NCBI GenBank assembly: GCA_017417385.1
Contig: JAFPZF010000029.1
Span: 125,924-189,923 of the forward strand
Length of the DNA: 64,000 nt
Origin: Bacteroidales bacterium
GTDB taxonomy: Bacteria > Bacteroidota > Bacteroidia > Bacteroidales > Marinilabiliaceae
Direction: 5' to 3'
In this document: one piece after another, positions 52,439-61,026 of the stretch
How positions within the stretch are numbered: position 1 is the stretch's first letter
Layout: every line of letters begins with the position of its first letter
Program-made: the position numbers and the translations under genes
Notes under the pieces: model-generated
Seen by the model: the letters and a program-made list of their open reading frames with translations, nothing else
Database searches by the model: none
Told to the model about the DNA's origin: nothing

Positions 52439-53221
52439 ATGCGGTATTTCGTCGAGATGGCATACGACGGGACCAATTATCATGGATGGCAGATACAGCC
52501 GAATGCCGTCTCGGTCCAGGAGGAGTTGATGAAGGCGCTTCGTATGCTGACACGAGACGAGACGATAGTCCCGATGGGTGCAGGTCGGACAGACACGGGG
52601 GTCCATGCGGACTACTTCGTAGCGCACTTCGACAGCGAGTGGCAGATGGAAGATGCAGATTCGGCAGTATTCAAGCTCAACTCGATATTGCCGGGGGACA
52701 TCAGCGTCTTTTCAGTGCAGGCTGTCGACGAGAAGATGCACAGCAGATTTGCGGCGACAGAGCGGACGTATCATTATCGGCTGACGATGGTCAAGGACCC
52801 GTTGGCGCGGACGTATACCTTTCGTCCGTTCTTCCCGCTCGATTTTGAGGCGATGAACGAGGCGGCGAAGATGTTGCTTGACGTCGAGGATTTCACGTCG
52901 TTCAGCAAGACGGGAACCCAGGTGAAGACCAACATTTGCCATGTCAGGAAGGCCGAGTGGTTTGAGCAGTCGGCGGGGCGGTATACATTCGAGATAAGTG
53001 CGGACAGGTTCCTCCGGAATATGGTCCGAGCGATAGTAGGGACGCTTTTTGAAGTCGGCAAGGGGCGGATGAGTCTCAGCCAGATGGAGGAGGTTGTCCG
53101 GACGAAGGACCGACGGGCAGCTGGAATGTCTGTTAGTGCGGCAGGGCTGTCGCTGGTAGACATCAAGTATCCAGAGGGTAGGGGATTCGTCCCGACAATT
53201 GTCAGGCCGACGATAAGGTAG
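52439..53221 (+). CDS. truA: tRNA pseudouridine synthase A
   Basis: 260 residues, usual size. The catalytic Asp52 lies in GAGRTDTGVHA, preceded by the YDGTNYHGWQIQP start and followed by FAATERTYHYRL, FLRNMVRAIVGTL and AAGLSLVDIKYP. It makes pseudouridine at positions 38-40 of the tRNA anticodon stem-loop. It is the last gene before a terminator shared with the convergent receptor gene. Confidence 0.96.
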   Translation: MRYFVEMAYDGTNYHGWQIQPNAVSVQEELMKALRMLTRDETIVPMGAGRTDTGVHADYFVAHFDSEWQMEDADSAVFKLNSILPGDISVFSVQAVDEKMHSRFAATERTYHYRLTMVKDPLARTYTFRPFFPLDFEAMNEAAKMLLDVEDFTSFSKTGTQVKTNICHVRKAEWFEQSAGRYTFEISADRFLRNMVRAIVGTLFEVGKGRMSLSQMEEVVRTKDRRAAGMSVSAAGLSLVDIKYPEGRGFVPTIVRPTIR

Positions 53222-53245
53222 GAACAAAGACGTACCAATAGAATA

Positions 53246-53281
53246 AGAGCCACTTTAGGGGGATACCTCTAAAGTGGCTCT
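53246..53281. terminator. Bidirectional hairpin between truA and the convergent receptor gene
   Basis: AGAGCCACTTTAG pairs with CTAAAGTGGCTCT. U-tracts are weak on either strand. Confidence 0.65.
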
Positions 53282-53312
53282 AAATCGTTTATCAGTAGAT
53301 AGTTTACGCAGA

Positions 53313-55739
53313 TTACACTCCGAAGGACGGTCCGCTCTTCCTCTCGGAGCCGTTTTCCTCCTGTTCGTGCTGACGAGTCTTTCTGTTGATATTACCCGAG
53401 CCGAAGTTGAAAGTCAGGGTGCAGGAGAGGCTTTTCGCTGGCCATTTCATTTTCGTATCGGAGACGTAGCCAATACCCTCCACATGATTTTTCATAACGA
53501 AGTCGCCACCTTCGTCAGCGGCCATGAAGCCGTGGACGCCGACGTTGAGCTTGTCGTTGAGGAAAGAGCGGCTGAGGTTGCCGAACATACCGACGAAGAC
53601 GTCTCCTCTGCTCTGGAGCTGGATGTCCCTGCCGTTGGCGAAGCAGGCGGCCATAAGCTGAATCTTGCCAGGCAGTTCCTGCTGAATGTTCACGAAAGCA
53701 TTTGGAGTCCAGCCAGTCTTCTTCTTATCGAGCTCGTGGCTGCTGACACGGATGTATTTATCTGCCACGTTGAACATCAGTCGAGTTTTCTGGCTCAGAG
53801 TCAACGCCGTATAGATCCTGAAATTCAGTTCGTTTCTTCGCATGATATTGCCGTAGGTCGAGAGGATGACACCGTCGTCGAGAGCACGGCTAAAGTTGTA
53901 GACGCCGTTAGGGCGAGTAGCGTAAGTCGTATTGAACGAGAACATCACTTTCTGGGAAACGAGGCTGTAGCTCAGTTTGAAGGCATGAGTTTTCTCGTAT
54001 TCCAGGTCTGGGTTACCCTTAGAGATGCGTAGAGGGTCGGACTTATCCTCGAAGGGGTCCATTTGCGAGAGCGAAGGTCTCCTGACCCTGACGCTATAAG
54101 TAAGACCGATATTCTGTCGGTCCGTCAGTTGCTGAGAGAACGTCATAGAAGGGACGACGAGGCCGTAGGACTTAGAGAACTCGTGAGTAGTCCGTTGCTT
54201 CTGGTGAGTATATTCGTAGCGGAGACCTGCCTTGAGCTTAGTCTTATCCCATTTCATATTACCTTCAAAGTATGCGGCTCCGATGTCGTACTTGTATTCG
54301 AAGTCAGAGTGCGTAGTAGTATCGGTCACCATGTCCTCCTCGCTATTACTCCTGTGGCCCGTATACTTACCGCCGGCGAGGATAGTGAGAGCCTTGACGG
54401 GAGTCACCCTGAGGTCGATCATAGCCGTGTGGTTCTTGTTGTCGCCCGTCCCCGTCTGATAGAGGTCCTTCAAGCTTTCCTTCTTAGCCCCGATGATGTC
54501 GGAGTAACGGTTGTCAGTCTCGTCCTTGTTCCAGTCGCGAGAGAACATGTAGCTAAAGTTGATGTTGTCCTCCTTGTCGGTCGGCAGTTGCCTCGTATAG
54601 TCGAGGCTGGCTGAGAGGTCGTTGTAAGTGTTCTCGCTGTCGGAAGACTCCAGGTATTTCGATATCAGTTCGTCGCCATTCATCTGAATCGTCTCGTTGT
54701 GCCCATCTTGTTTCCTCTTGAATTGCGAAGCCGAGAAGTCCAGAGAGAGAGTGCGTAGCGTGTCGATATCCAGGGAGTAGCCGAGAGAGCCCATCTTGTA
54801 GGGCATCTTGACGTCGGAAGTCGTCACGCTCTCGATGCTGGAGCCATCGTTGTAGGTCGTAAGGTTCTCGCTTCTCGTCCCGTCCGCCTTCATGTGCTCG
54901 ACAGCGACGTCGGCCGTCAGTGTGTGCTTGTTCTTTTTCATGGCGAGGTAAACAGTACCGCCCACCTCTCTTGTGCCGACTTCAGCACGGACGTTGCCCA
55001 TAGTGCCGTCAGTTGCGCTTGGGTCGCTGGTAGCCATTTTCAGGTTGAGGATAGCGGAGCCGCCTTCAGCGTCGGACCGTGCGCCCGGGTCAGTTATGAC
55101 CTCGATAGACTTGACGGCGCTGGCAGGCATGGCGCGGAACACCTGCGTAGGGTTGGACGTCATCATCTGGTTGGGCTTACCATCCACGTAGACCTTGAAA
55201 GAAGAGCTGCCGTTGACAGATATGTTGTCTTGACCGTCGACGGAGACCATAGGTGTTTTTCTGAGAATCTGGAGGACAGTCAGAGTCTTGGAAGTCGGGT
55301 CGTCGGCAATAGAGTAGGTCAGTTTGTCGGGTTCCATCTTGACAATCTGCTTTTGACCGACGACGTCGACGCCTTCAATCTTCTGAGTGTCGTCGGCCAT
55401 CAGTATAGAGTCGAGGTTGATAGCCTTCCCCGTCAGCTTAAGAGGTATCTCGATAGGTGTTTTACCGAGAGAGACGATAGACAGCGTGTGATCACCCCTC
55501 TTCTTGGCGGACAGGGCGAAAGAGCCGTCGATGTTGGAGACCGTTGCGGCGGTTGTCGTCTTGTCCTTGGCTGTCAGACCAATAGTTGCGAACGGGACAG
55601 GTTGTCGGGTAGCAGAGTCGAGCACGCATCCGCTGATGCTAGTTGCTACGTCTTGGGCGTAGCTTTGGCACAGACCGATAGAGCAGAGCAAGAGAAAGAC
55701 TACTCTCTTGAAGGTCCATACCCCTTCTTTCATTTTCAT
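53313..55739 (-). CDS. Outer membrane beta-barrel receptor with carboxypeptidase-like N-terminus
   Basis: 808 residues from the ATG at 55739. The frame is open to 55856, but a minus-strand TAACTTTG box at 55769-55776 and the signal peptide (FKRVVFLLLCSIGLCQSYAQ) support this start. Residues about 35-115 are a CarboxypepD_reg-like sandwich (SGCVLDSATRQPVPFATI). A plug-like segment follows (VLQILRKTPMVSVDGQDNISVNGSSSFKVYVDGKPN), then a barrel of the outer membrane protein beta-barrel (OMP_b-brl_3) class. Such proteins resemble TonB receptors with a reduced plug; the ligand is unknown. The C-terminal 25 residues are polar and basic. It stands alone, without a lipoprotein partner. Confidence 0.88.
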   Translation of the reverse strand: MKMKEGVWTFKRVVFLLLCSIGLCQSYAQDVATSISGCVLDSATRQPVPFATIGLTAKDKTTTAATVSNIDGSFALSAKKRGDHTLSIVSLGKTPIEIPLKLTGKAINLDSILMADDTQKIEGVDVVGQKQIVKMEPDKLTYSIADDPTSKTLTVLQILRKTPMVSVDGQDNISVNGSSSFKVYVDGKPNQMMTSNPTQVFRAMPASAVKSIEVITDPGARSDAEGGSAILNLKMATSDPSATDGTMGNVRAEVGTREVGGTVYLAMKKNKHTLTADVAVEHMKADGTRSENLTTYNDGSSIESVTTSDVKMPYKMGSLGYSLDIDTLRTLSLDFSASQFKRKQDGHNETIQMNGDELISKYLESSDSENTYNDLSASLDYTRQLPTDKEDNINFSYMFSRDWNKDETDNRYSDIIGAKKESLKDLYQTGTGDNKNHTAMIDLRVTPVKALTILAGGKYTGHRSNSEEDMVTDTTTHSDFEYKYDIGAAYFEGNMKWDKTKLKAGLRYEYTHQKQRTTHEFSKSYGLVVPSMTFSQQLTDRQNIGLTYSVRVRRPSLSQMDPFEDKSDPLRISKGNPDLEYEKTHAFKLSYSLVSQKVMFSFNTTYATRPNGVYNFSRALDDGVILSTYGNIMRRNELNFRIYTALTLSQKTRLMFNVADKYIRVSSHELDKKKTGWTPNAFVNIQQELPGKIQLMAACFANGRDIQLQSRGDVFVGMFGNLSRSFLNDKLNVGVHGFMAADEGGDFVMKNHVEGIGYVSDTKMKWPAKSLSCTLTFNFGSGNINRKTRQHEQEENGSERKSGPSFGV

Positions 55740-55768
55740 CTGTTGAAGAATCGTTTTATTTGGTTTCT

Positions 55769-55776
55769 CAAAGTTA
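55769..55776 (-). promoter_or_regulatory. -7 element for the outer membrane receptor gene
   Basis: TAACTTTG on the minus strand, 29 bases before the ATG at 55739. No TTG at -33 spacing is seen. The rest of the spacer to 56210 holds no gene that I can support. Confidence 0.5.
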
Positions 55777-56210
55777 CTACATTCTCGGCAGTATCCATTA
55801 GACAGACACGAACGAGAAGGTGTCTCAAACACAAATACAAGGTTAGCGATATACATTTATCCCACCAAAAATATTCAACGTTGGTTGATTCTAAGCCTAC
55901 GAAGGTAGCTTCAGCCTCAACGAATGATTTTATCGAATATAGGTTTTAGTGTCGTCAGACTGTTTAAATGGTCGATGAAGGAACAAACGAGAGGAATGAG
56001 GGGAGGAAGCCAAAAAGGAGACTGTCGAGCGTTTCGTTCTTAGGTGAAACACATATTTTACGTTAAAACCAATATAAATAGCATACGTTATGAACCGAAA
56101 GCGGAATATTTTTTTGAACTTTGCATCAAGTATTCAGTCCGGGGCTTGATATTAAGTCAAGAGTGGAACCTGGGCGATGTCATACGCAGTATTAATGTTA
56201 CCTTGGTTAG

Positions 56211-57044
56211 ATGAACAAGATTGTAGCGAAGGAGCAGTTCTCAGAGAACGTATTTAGATTCGAGATCGAGGCTCCGAGAATTGCAAAAGCCCGTCGAGCA
56301 GGGCATTTTGTCATTGTCAGAGTTGACAAGAACGGTGAGCGAGTGCCGCTGACCATTGCCGGTTCAGACATACAGAAGGGTACGATAACACTCGTTGTCC
56401 AGCGTATAGGCGTCTCGACGTACAAGCTTTGCGACAAGAACGTCGGCGACAGCATCGAGGACGTAGTCGGACCACTCGGACGCGCTACAAAGATAGAGAA
56501 GCAGGAGGGAACAGTGTTGGCAGCCGGAGGAGGTGTCGGTGTAGCACCGTTGTTGCCAATCATTGAGGCGCATCATAAGATCGGTAATCGTGTCGTAGCA
56601 GTTCTTGCAGGCAGGACGAAGGACCTGATAATCCTCGAGGATAAGGTAAGGGCAGTTGCAGACGACGTCATCATCATGACGGACGATGGTTCGTATGGCA
56701 CGAAGGGACTCGTGACGGCAGGCATGGAGGAGGTCATCAACAGGGAGAAGGTCTCTGAGGCTGTCATCATAGGTCCGGCGATAATGATGAAGTTTGGAGC
56801 CTTGACGACCAAGAAGTATGACATACCGACAGTAGTCAGTCTCAACACCATCATGGTGGATGGTACGGGCATGTGTGGAGCGTGCCGAGTATCAGTCGGC
56901 GGTAAGACGCGATTCGTCTGCGTCGATGGTCCGGAGTTCGATGCACATCAGGTCGATTTCGACCAGATGCTGAAGCGAATGGGCGGTTTCAAGGGCGAGG
57001 AGCTGGAAGCATTCAATCGTTACAAGGCCGCATGTGGCAAGTAA
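56211..57044 (+). CDS. nfnA: NfnA-type flavoprotein: ferredoxin-NADP reductase subunit / DHOD-like FAD/NAD-binding protein
   Basis: 277 residues. It has an N-terminal FAD-binding barrel (RVPLTIAGSD), then the NAD-binding AAGGGVGVAPLLPI. The C-terminal [2Fe-2S] site has an Asp ligand spacing, Asp217-x4-Cys222-x2-Cys225-x11-Cys237, exactly that of NfnA (small subunit of the electron-bifurcating transhydrogenase) and close to PyrK. With NfnB it can couple NADH, ferredoxin and NADPH. Its gene is 9 bases upstream of the nfnB homologue. Alternative uses as a sulfide dehydrogenase have been proposed for this pair. Confidence 0.88.
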   Translation: MNKIVAKEQFSENVFRFEIEAPRIAKARRAGHFVIVRVDKNGERVPLTIAGSDIQKGTITLVVQRIGVSTYKLCDKNVGDSIEDVVGPLGRATKIEKQEGTVLAAGGGVGVAPLLPIIEAHHKIGNRVVAVLAGRTKDLIILEDKVRAVADDVIIMTDDGSYGTKGLVTAGMEEVINREKVSEAVIIGPAIMMKFGALTTKKYDIPTVVSLNTIMVDGTGMCGACRVSVGGKTRFVCVDGPEFDAHQVDFDQMLKRMGGFKGEELEAFNRYKAACGK

Positions 57045-57053
57045 GAGGTGTTA

Positions 57054-58547
57054 ATGGACGAAAAAAAGAAGATTATCATGGCAAGCATAGAAGAAACGAG
57101 GAAGCAGGAGCGCGAGCAGGAGTGGCGTAAGGCAGTCCGCGACAGCATCAAGCCGAAGGACAGGATGGCGATAGAGAGGGTCAAGATGACAGAGGCAGAT
57201 GCCGAGGTTCGTTCGCACTCTTACGTTGAGGTCAACGAGGGACTTACGCTCGAGCAGGCATCGCAGGAGGCGAAGCGTTGTCTCGACTGTCCGACGCCTC
57301 TCTGTGTGACAGGTTGTCCGGTCGAAATCAACATACCGACGTTCATAAAGCATCTCGAGGCAGGGAAGATACTCGAGGCAGCGGGCGTCATCAAGGAGAC
57401 CAGCTCATTGCCAGCAGTCTGTGGTCGAGTATGTCCGCAGGAGAAGCAGTGCGAGAGCAAGTGTATATATAACAAGACTGGCAAGAAGCCAGTTGCCATC
57501 GGATACTTGGAGAGATTCGTAGCAGACTACGAGCGCAACTCGGGTAAGGCGGCACTCCCGAAACAGGAGGCTGCGAACGGGGTCAAGGTTGCCGTAGTCG
57601 GTTCGGGGCCTGCAGGTCTGACGTGCGCTGGCGAGTTGGCGAAGAAGGGATATGACGTGACAGTCTTCGAGGCACTTCACGAGATAGGTGGCGTCTTGAA
57701 GTACGGCATACCGGAGTTCCGTCTGCCGAACGACATCGTCGACTTCGAGATAAACAACCTTCGCAAGATGGGCGTCAAGTTCGAGGCAGACTTCATAGTC
57801 GGCAAGACAGCGACGATGGACGATCTTCGTGCAGAGGGCTTCAAGGCGTTCTTCGTCGGCAGTGGAGCAGGACTTCCACGCTTCATGAACATACCGGGCG
57901 AGAACTACAATGGCATCATGAGCTCCAACGAGTATCTGACGCGTGTCAATCTCATGCATGCAGCGGACGAGAAGTTCGACACACCAGTCATATTCGGCAA
58001 GAAGGTGGCAGTCATCGGTGGTGGTAACACCGCTATGGACTCAGTTCGTACGGCGCGTCGTCTTGGTGCGGAGCGTGTCATGCTGATATATCGTCGTTCG
58101 GAGGCCGAGATGCCTGCACGTCTTGAGGAGGTACATCATGCGAAGGAGGAGGGTGTCGAGTTCCACACGCTCTGCAATCCAGTCGAGTATATGGCTGACG
58201 AGAAGGGCAACGTCTGCGGCATGAAGGTGCAGCGCATGGAGCTCGGAGAGCCGGACGAGAAGGGACGTAGGAAGCCAGTTCCTATCCCTGGTGCGATAGA
58301 CGAGATGGAGGTTGACCTCGTAGTCGTCAGCGTCGGTGTCTCGCCTAATCCACTCATCCCGGACACGCACCCTGACATCAAGACGACAGAGAGGGGGACG
58401 CTCGAGGCAAACGACGGACTCCAGACGTCGGTCGCAGACGTGTTTGCAGGTGGTGACATCGTCAGAGGTGGTGCAACAGTCATCTTGGCGATGGGCGATG
58501 GCAGGAAGGCTGCGGCGTCGATAGACGAGTATCTGAAGAAGAATTAG
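57054..58547 (+). CDS. nfnB: NfnB / GltD-like NADPH-dependent oxidoreductase
   Basis: 497 residues from the ATG at 57054; a GTG two codons earlier is less likely. An N-terminal double cysteine cluster for two [4Fe-4S] centres (CLDCPTPLCVTGCP near 78-91 and CGRVCPQEKQCESKC near 123-137) precedes FAD-binding VVGSGPAGLTCAGELAKKGYDVTVFEA. The NADPH-binding VIGGGNTAMDSVRTARRLGAERVML follows. The ending VFAGGDIVRGGATVILAMGDGRKAA is typical of the glutamate synthase small subunit family. Together with the upstream NfnA it probably forms the bifurcating transhydrogenase. A terminator follows directly. Confidence 0.9.
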   Translation: MDEKKKIIMASIEETRKQEREQEWRKAVRDSIKPKDRMAIERVKMTEADAEVRSHSYVEVNEGLTLEQASQEAKRCLDCPTPLCVTGCPVEINIPTFIKHLEAGKILEAAGVIKETSSLPAVCGRVCPQEKQCESKCIYNKTGKKPVAIGYLERFVADYERNSGKAALPKQEAANGVKVAVVGSGPAGLTCAGELAKKGYDVTVFEALHEIGGVLKYGIPEFRLPNDIVDFEINNLRKMGVKFEADFIVGKTATMDDLRAEGFKAFFVGSGAGLPRFMNIPGENYNGIMSSNEYLTRVNLMHAADEKFDTPVIFGKKVAVIGGGNTAMDSVRTARRLGAERVMLIYRRSEAEMPARLEEVHHAKEEGVEFHTLCNPVEYMADEKGNVCGMKVQRMELGEPDEKGRRKPVPIPGAIDEMEVDLVVVSVGVSPNPLIPDTHPDIKTTERGTLEANDGLQTSVADVFAGGDIVRGGATVILAMGDGRKAAASIDEYLKKN

Positions 58548-58565
58548 TTGTTTCATTCATAGTAG

Positions 58566-58605
58566 TTCACCCGGGCGGCATGCGACATGTCGTCCGGGTG
58601 AATTT
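58566..58605 (+). terminator. Intrinsic terminator after nfnAB
   Basis: TTCACCCGG pairs with CCGGGTGAA, extended through GCG and CATG arms, followed by TTTG. Confidence 0.8.
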
Positions 58606-58636
58606 GTAGTGTCGATAGAAGAACGATAAAAAACCA

Positions 58637-58653
58637 TTTAAACGCCGTTTAAA
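58637..58653. promoter_or_regulatory. 17-bp palindrome upstream of the BASS transporter promoter
   Basis: TTTAAACGCCGTTTAAA is a perfect odd palindrome. Its 15-base core is the reverse complement of the one before the DUF2157 gene. It ends 24 bases before the -33 box. Confidence 0.45.
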
Positions 58654-58676
58654 AACCGTCAGTAAGGAGGACAGTG

Positions 58677-58707
58677 TTTCTTATATTCAGGAAAAGTGTT
58701 AATTTTG
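58677..58707 (+). promoter_or_regulatory. Promoter of the BASS transporter
   Basis: TTTC at 58677-58680, 19 bases, then TAATTTTG at 58700-58707. The 5' UTR would be about 60 bases. Confidence 0.65.
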
Positions 58708-58774
58708 CTATCTCATTAGCAAGACATTAGGCGTTGCCTCGTGTCTGGCAAAAAAAGAGGAATAAACAAATTAT

Positions 58775-59635
58775 ATGAACCCTATTCTTATAGTTCTACC
58801 CATTCTCGCCCTGCTGATGTTTGCTCTTGGTCTTAATCTAAAAGTTCGAGACTTCAAGATGCTGGTCATGCGTCCGCTCCCCGTCATAGTCGCCTTAATT
58901 GCGCAGATAGTCATCCTGCCGCTAATAGCATATCAGGTTGCGACCTTTTTCAACCTCAGGCAGGAGTTTTTCATAGGGCTAGTACTGATAGCATGTTGTC
59001 CGGGAGGAAGTTCCTCGAATATATTCTCGCTACTTGCAAAAGGAGACGTCGCACTATCAGTCTCGCTCACAGCCTTGTCGAGCATAATCACACTTTTCAC
59101 GCTGCCGGCCATCATGGATTATGTATCTGCGGCGCAGGCCAGTACCCTCGGGGGGCATGTGACATTTAACGTAGGCAGCCTCATAATGCAGAATGTCGTC
59201 TTGATGTTGCTCCCTATCGTCTTGGGACTCTTGAGCCAGCGTTATCTGCCGAACTTCTCGAAGAAAGCGGACAGCGTACTACGGAAAATAGCATTCCCGG
59301 CGTTGATGCTCCTGGCGGGCATCTTCTTTGTGCAGCACAGGGAGACCATCATAGCGAACTTTGGAGAGGTCGGGCTTGTGAACTCAACGATGTTTCTTGG
59401 TGCGACAGTAGCGGCGGCGCTATTGTGTCTCTTGTTCCGATTCAGCGGAGCAGTCAGGAAGACGATAGTCATCGAGGTCGGCATGCAGAATGCGGCGCAG
59501 GCGATAGCCGTTGCCAGCAGTCCTTTCGTATTCAACAACGACATGATAGCAGTTCCAGCCATCGTCTATGCGCTATTGATGAACGTATTCTTGCTGTCGT
59601 ACGTGGCGATAGCCAATCAACTGTCGAAAGATTAA
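58775..59635 (+). CDS. Bile acid:sodium symporter (BASS) family transporter
   Basis: 286 residues with nine to ten membrane helices. The crossover motif CCPGGSSSNIFSLLAKGDVALS (about 75-95) and the second-repeat motif IEVGMQNAAQAIAVAS (about 232-247) hold the conserved Gly, Ser, Asn, Glu and Gln that bind sodium. Substrates range from bile acids to pantoate and pyruvate-like acids, so the ligand is open. It stands alone with its own promoter; the next gene begins 13 bases later and could be cotranscribed. Confidence 0.92.
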   Translation: MNPILIVLPILALLMFALGLNLKVRDFKMLVMRPLPVIVALIAQIVILPLIAYQVATFFNLRQEFFIGLVLIACCPGGSSSNIFSLLAKGDVALSVSLTALSSIITLFTLPAIMDYVSAAQASTLGGHVTFNVGSLIMQNVVLMLLPIVLGLLSQRYLPNFSKKADSVLRKIAFPALMLLAGIFFVQHRETIIANFGEVGLVNSTMFLGATVAAALLCLLFRFSGAVRKTIVIEVGMQNAAQAIAVASSPFVFNNDMIAVPAIVYALLMNVFLLSYVAIANQLSKD

Positions 59636-59648
59636 GGAGGATAGGGTG

Positions 59649-60806
59649 ATGAAGAAATATCTGCTAAGCATATTGACTCTGCTGGTCGTAGCTCTCAGTG
59701 CCACAGCCGAAGTCTATACGAGCGGTGAGACCATGAGGATGACCCAGTCTGGGAAAGATATACATCTGTTTGCAAAGACGGCGAGGCCGTACATAAAAGT
59801 CAGCCTTGGGGAGGTGCAGGAAGTCGTGTGGACATTCAGAGGCGTTGAGAGCGAGAAGGCCGACACATTTCGGGTGGAGACAGTGAAAAAGGACAGTGTT
59901 TTTGTCGAGAGAGAGGGTGTTTATGGAGTCTCGTATTCGGGGAAGAGCGAGGAGCAGTGGTGGATGAGTCCGGAAGTCGGAGACGTCAGTTATAAGGCAG
60001 ACTCAGTGACTTGCGAGGGCGTCTTTTTGAGCGCCAATGTCGGGAGGCGTTTTTTTGTAGTCGGAAGTGACACCATTTCAGACAAATATACGTACAATTG
60101 GGTGTATGGGGACACGCTGGAGAGTGAGAGTCGTCAGCCTGAGATGGACTTGACAGGAGTGTATGACAAGGGACAGCTCAAGTTGACCGTGACGAACATG
60201 GCGGGGAATGTGGCAGTGGTTGTTGACAGCGTGTCGCCGGTGGCAGTCAAGGCAGTATTTGAGATGGAGAACAAGAAGGAGAATGCCGTCAACGAGTCGG
60301 TAGTCACAGGAGGTGTCATTTCGTCGCCGGCGGATGTCGAGTTGAAGAATAATTCCAAGGGTGGCTTTACAGTCTCGGAGTGGGCTATAGGCACAGAGGC
60401 GCGTCTGTATGAACGCGACCCGATATATCAGTTCCAGAAGCCTGGGACGTATCGACTGTCGTTGACAGTGACGAATGAGGAGGCGGGCTGTCAGAGCACG
60501 GACAGTTCGCTTGTCGTGACAGTCAGCGAGGCGGAGTTAGGATTCCCCAATGCGTTCACGCCTAACGGGGACGGTGCGAACGACTTGTTTTTACCAGCAT
60601 TCAGGTCATTAAGGACATATAATCTGACGATTTTCAATCGTTGGGGACGACGGGTATTCGAGACGTCCGATCCTAAGGAGGGGTGGGATGGCAAGATAAA
60701 TGGACGAGAGGCATCGGCCGGGACATATTATTTCTATGCGACGGCGGAGGCATTCGAAAGTGGTGTCGTATTAAGGCGCCATGGCTCTGTGACGCTACTC
60801 CGGTAG
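59649..60806 (+). CDS. Secreted protein with gliding-motility/CHU_C C-terminal domain (T9SS type B signal)
   Basis: 385 residues from the ATG at 59649. A signal peptide ends VALSATA. The middle (about 25-290) has immunoglobulin-like beta segments, including a PKD-like stretch YQFQKPGTYRLSLTVTNEEAG. The C-terminal 85 residues are the gliding motility-associated C-terminal domain: FPNAFTPNGDGANDLFLP, LTIFNRWGRRVFE, GWDGKINGREASAGTYYFYA. This type B sorting domain sends cargo through the type IX secretion system, implying such a system elsewhere in the genome. Cargo function unknown. Confidence 0.9.
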   Translation: MKKYLLSILTLLVVALSATAEVYTSGETMRMTQSGKDIHLFAKTARPYIKVSLGEVQEVVWTFRGVESEKADTFRVETVKKDSVFVEREGVYGVSYSGKSEEQWWMSPEVGDVSYKADSVTCEGVFLSANVGRRFFVVGSDTISDKYTYNWVYGDTLESESRQPEMDLTGVYDKGQLKLTVTNMAGNVAVVVDSVSPVAVKAVFEMENKKENAVNESVVTGGVISSPADVELKNNSKGGFTVSEWAIGTEARLYERDPIYQFQKPGTYRLSLTVTNEEAGCQSTDSSLVVTVSEAELGFPNAFTPNGDGANDLFLPAFRSLRTYNLTIFNRWGRRVFETSDPKEGWDGKINGREASAGTYYFYATAEAFESGVVLRRHGSVTLLR

Positions 60807-60906
60807 ACGTTTTTGATTTAGTCTGCGCGTATCCCTTAGAGAAGGGGTGCACGTAGGGTACATTCTACATTATTCTCATCAGAAGGAAGAATATAGAGGC
60901 AGGAGG

Positions 60907-60987
60907 ATGTCAGACATCAATATAGAGCCGGATGGACGACAGTCCGAGGTTGCGAGTCATGAGTCTGAGCCTGAACAGCTTCTATAG
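60907..60987 (+). CDS. Possible 26-codon ORF upstream of rel
   Basis: ATG at 60907, directly preceded by GGCAGGAGG, reads 26 acidic codons to a TAG at 60985 and ends 39 bases before rel. It could be a leader peptide or chance; no codon run suggests attenuation. Confidence 0.2.
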   Translation: MSDINIEPDGRQSEVASHESEPEQLL

Positions 60988-61026
60988 TATTCCGCAAAGT
61001 CTAATCAAACTAAAGACAGAGGACCG

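Noticed and set aside
53274..54032. Plus-strand frames opposite the outer membrane receptor gene
   Set aside because: Antisense shadows of a gene with signal peptide, carboxypeptidase-like domain and barrel.
55740..55856. Longer N-terminus for the outer membrane receptor
   Set aside because: The extension would lie upstream of the TAACTTTG box and would bury the signal peptide 50 residues in.
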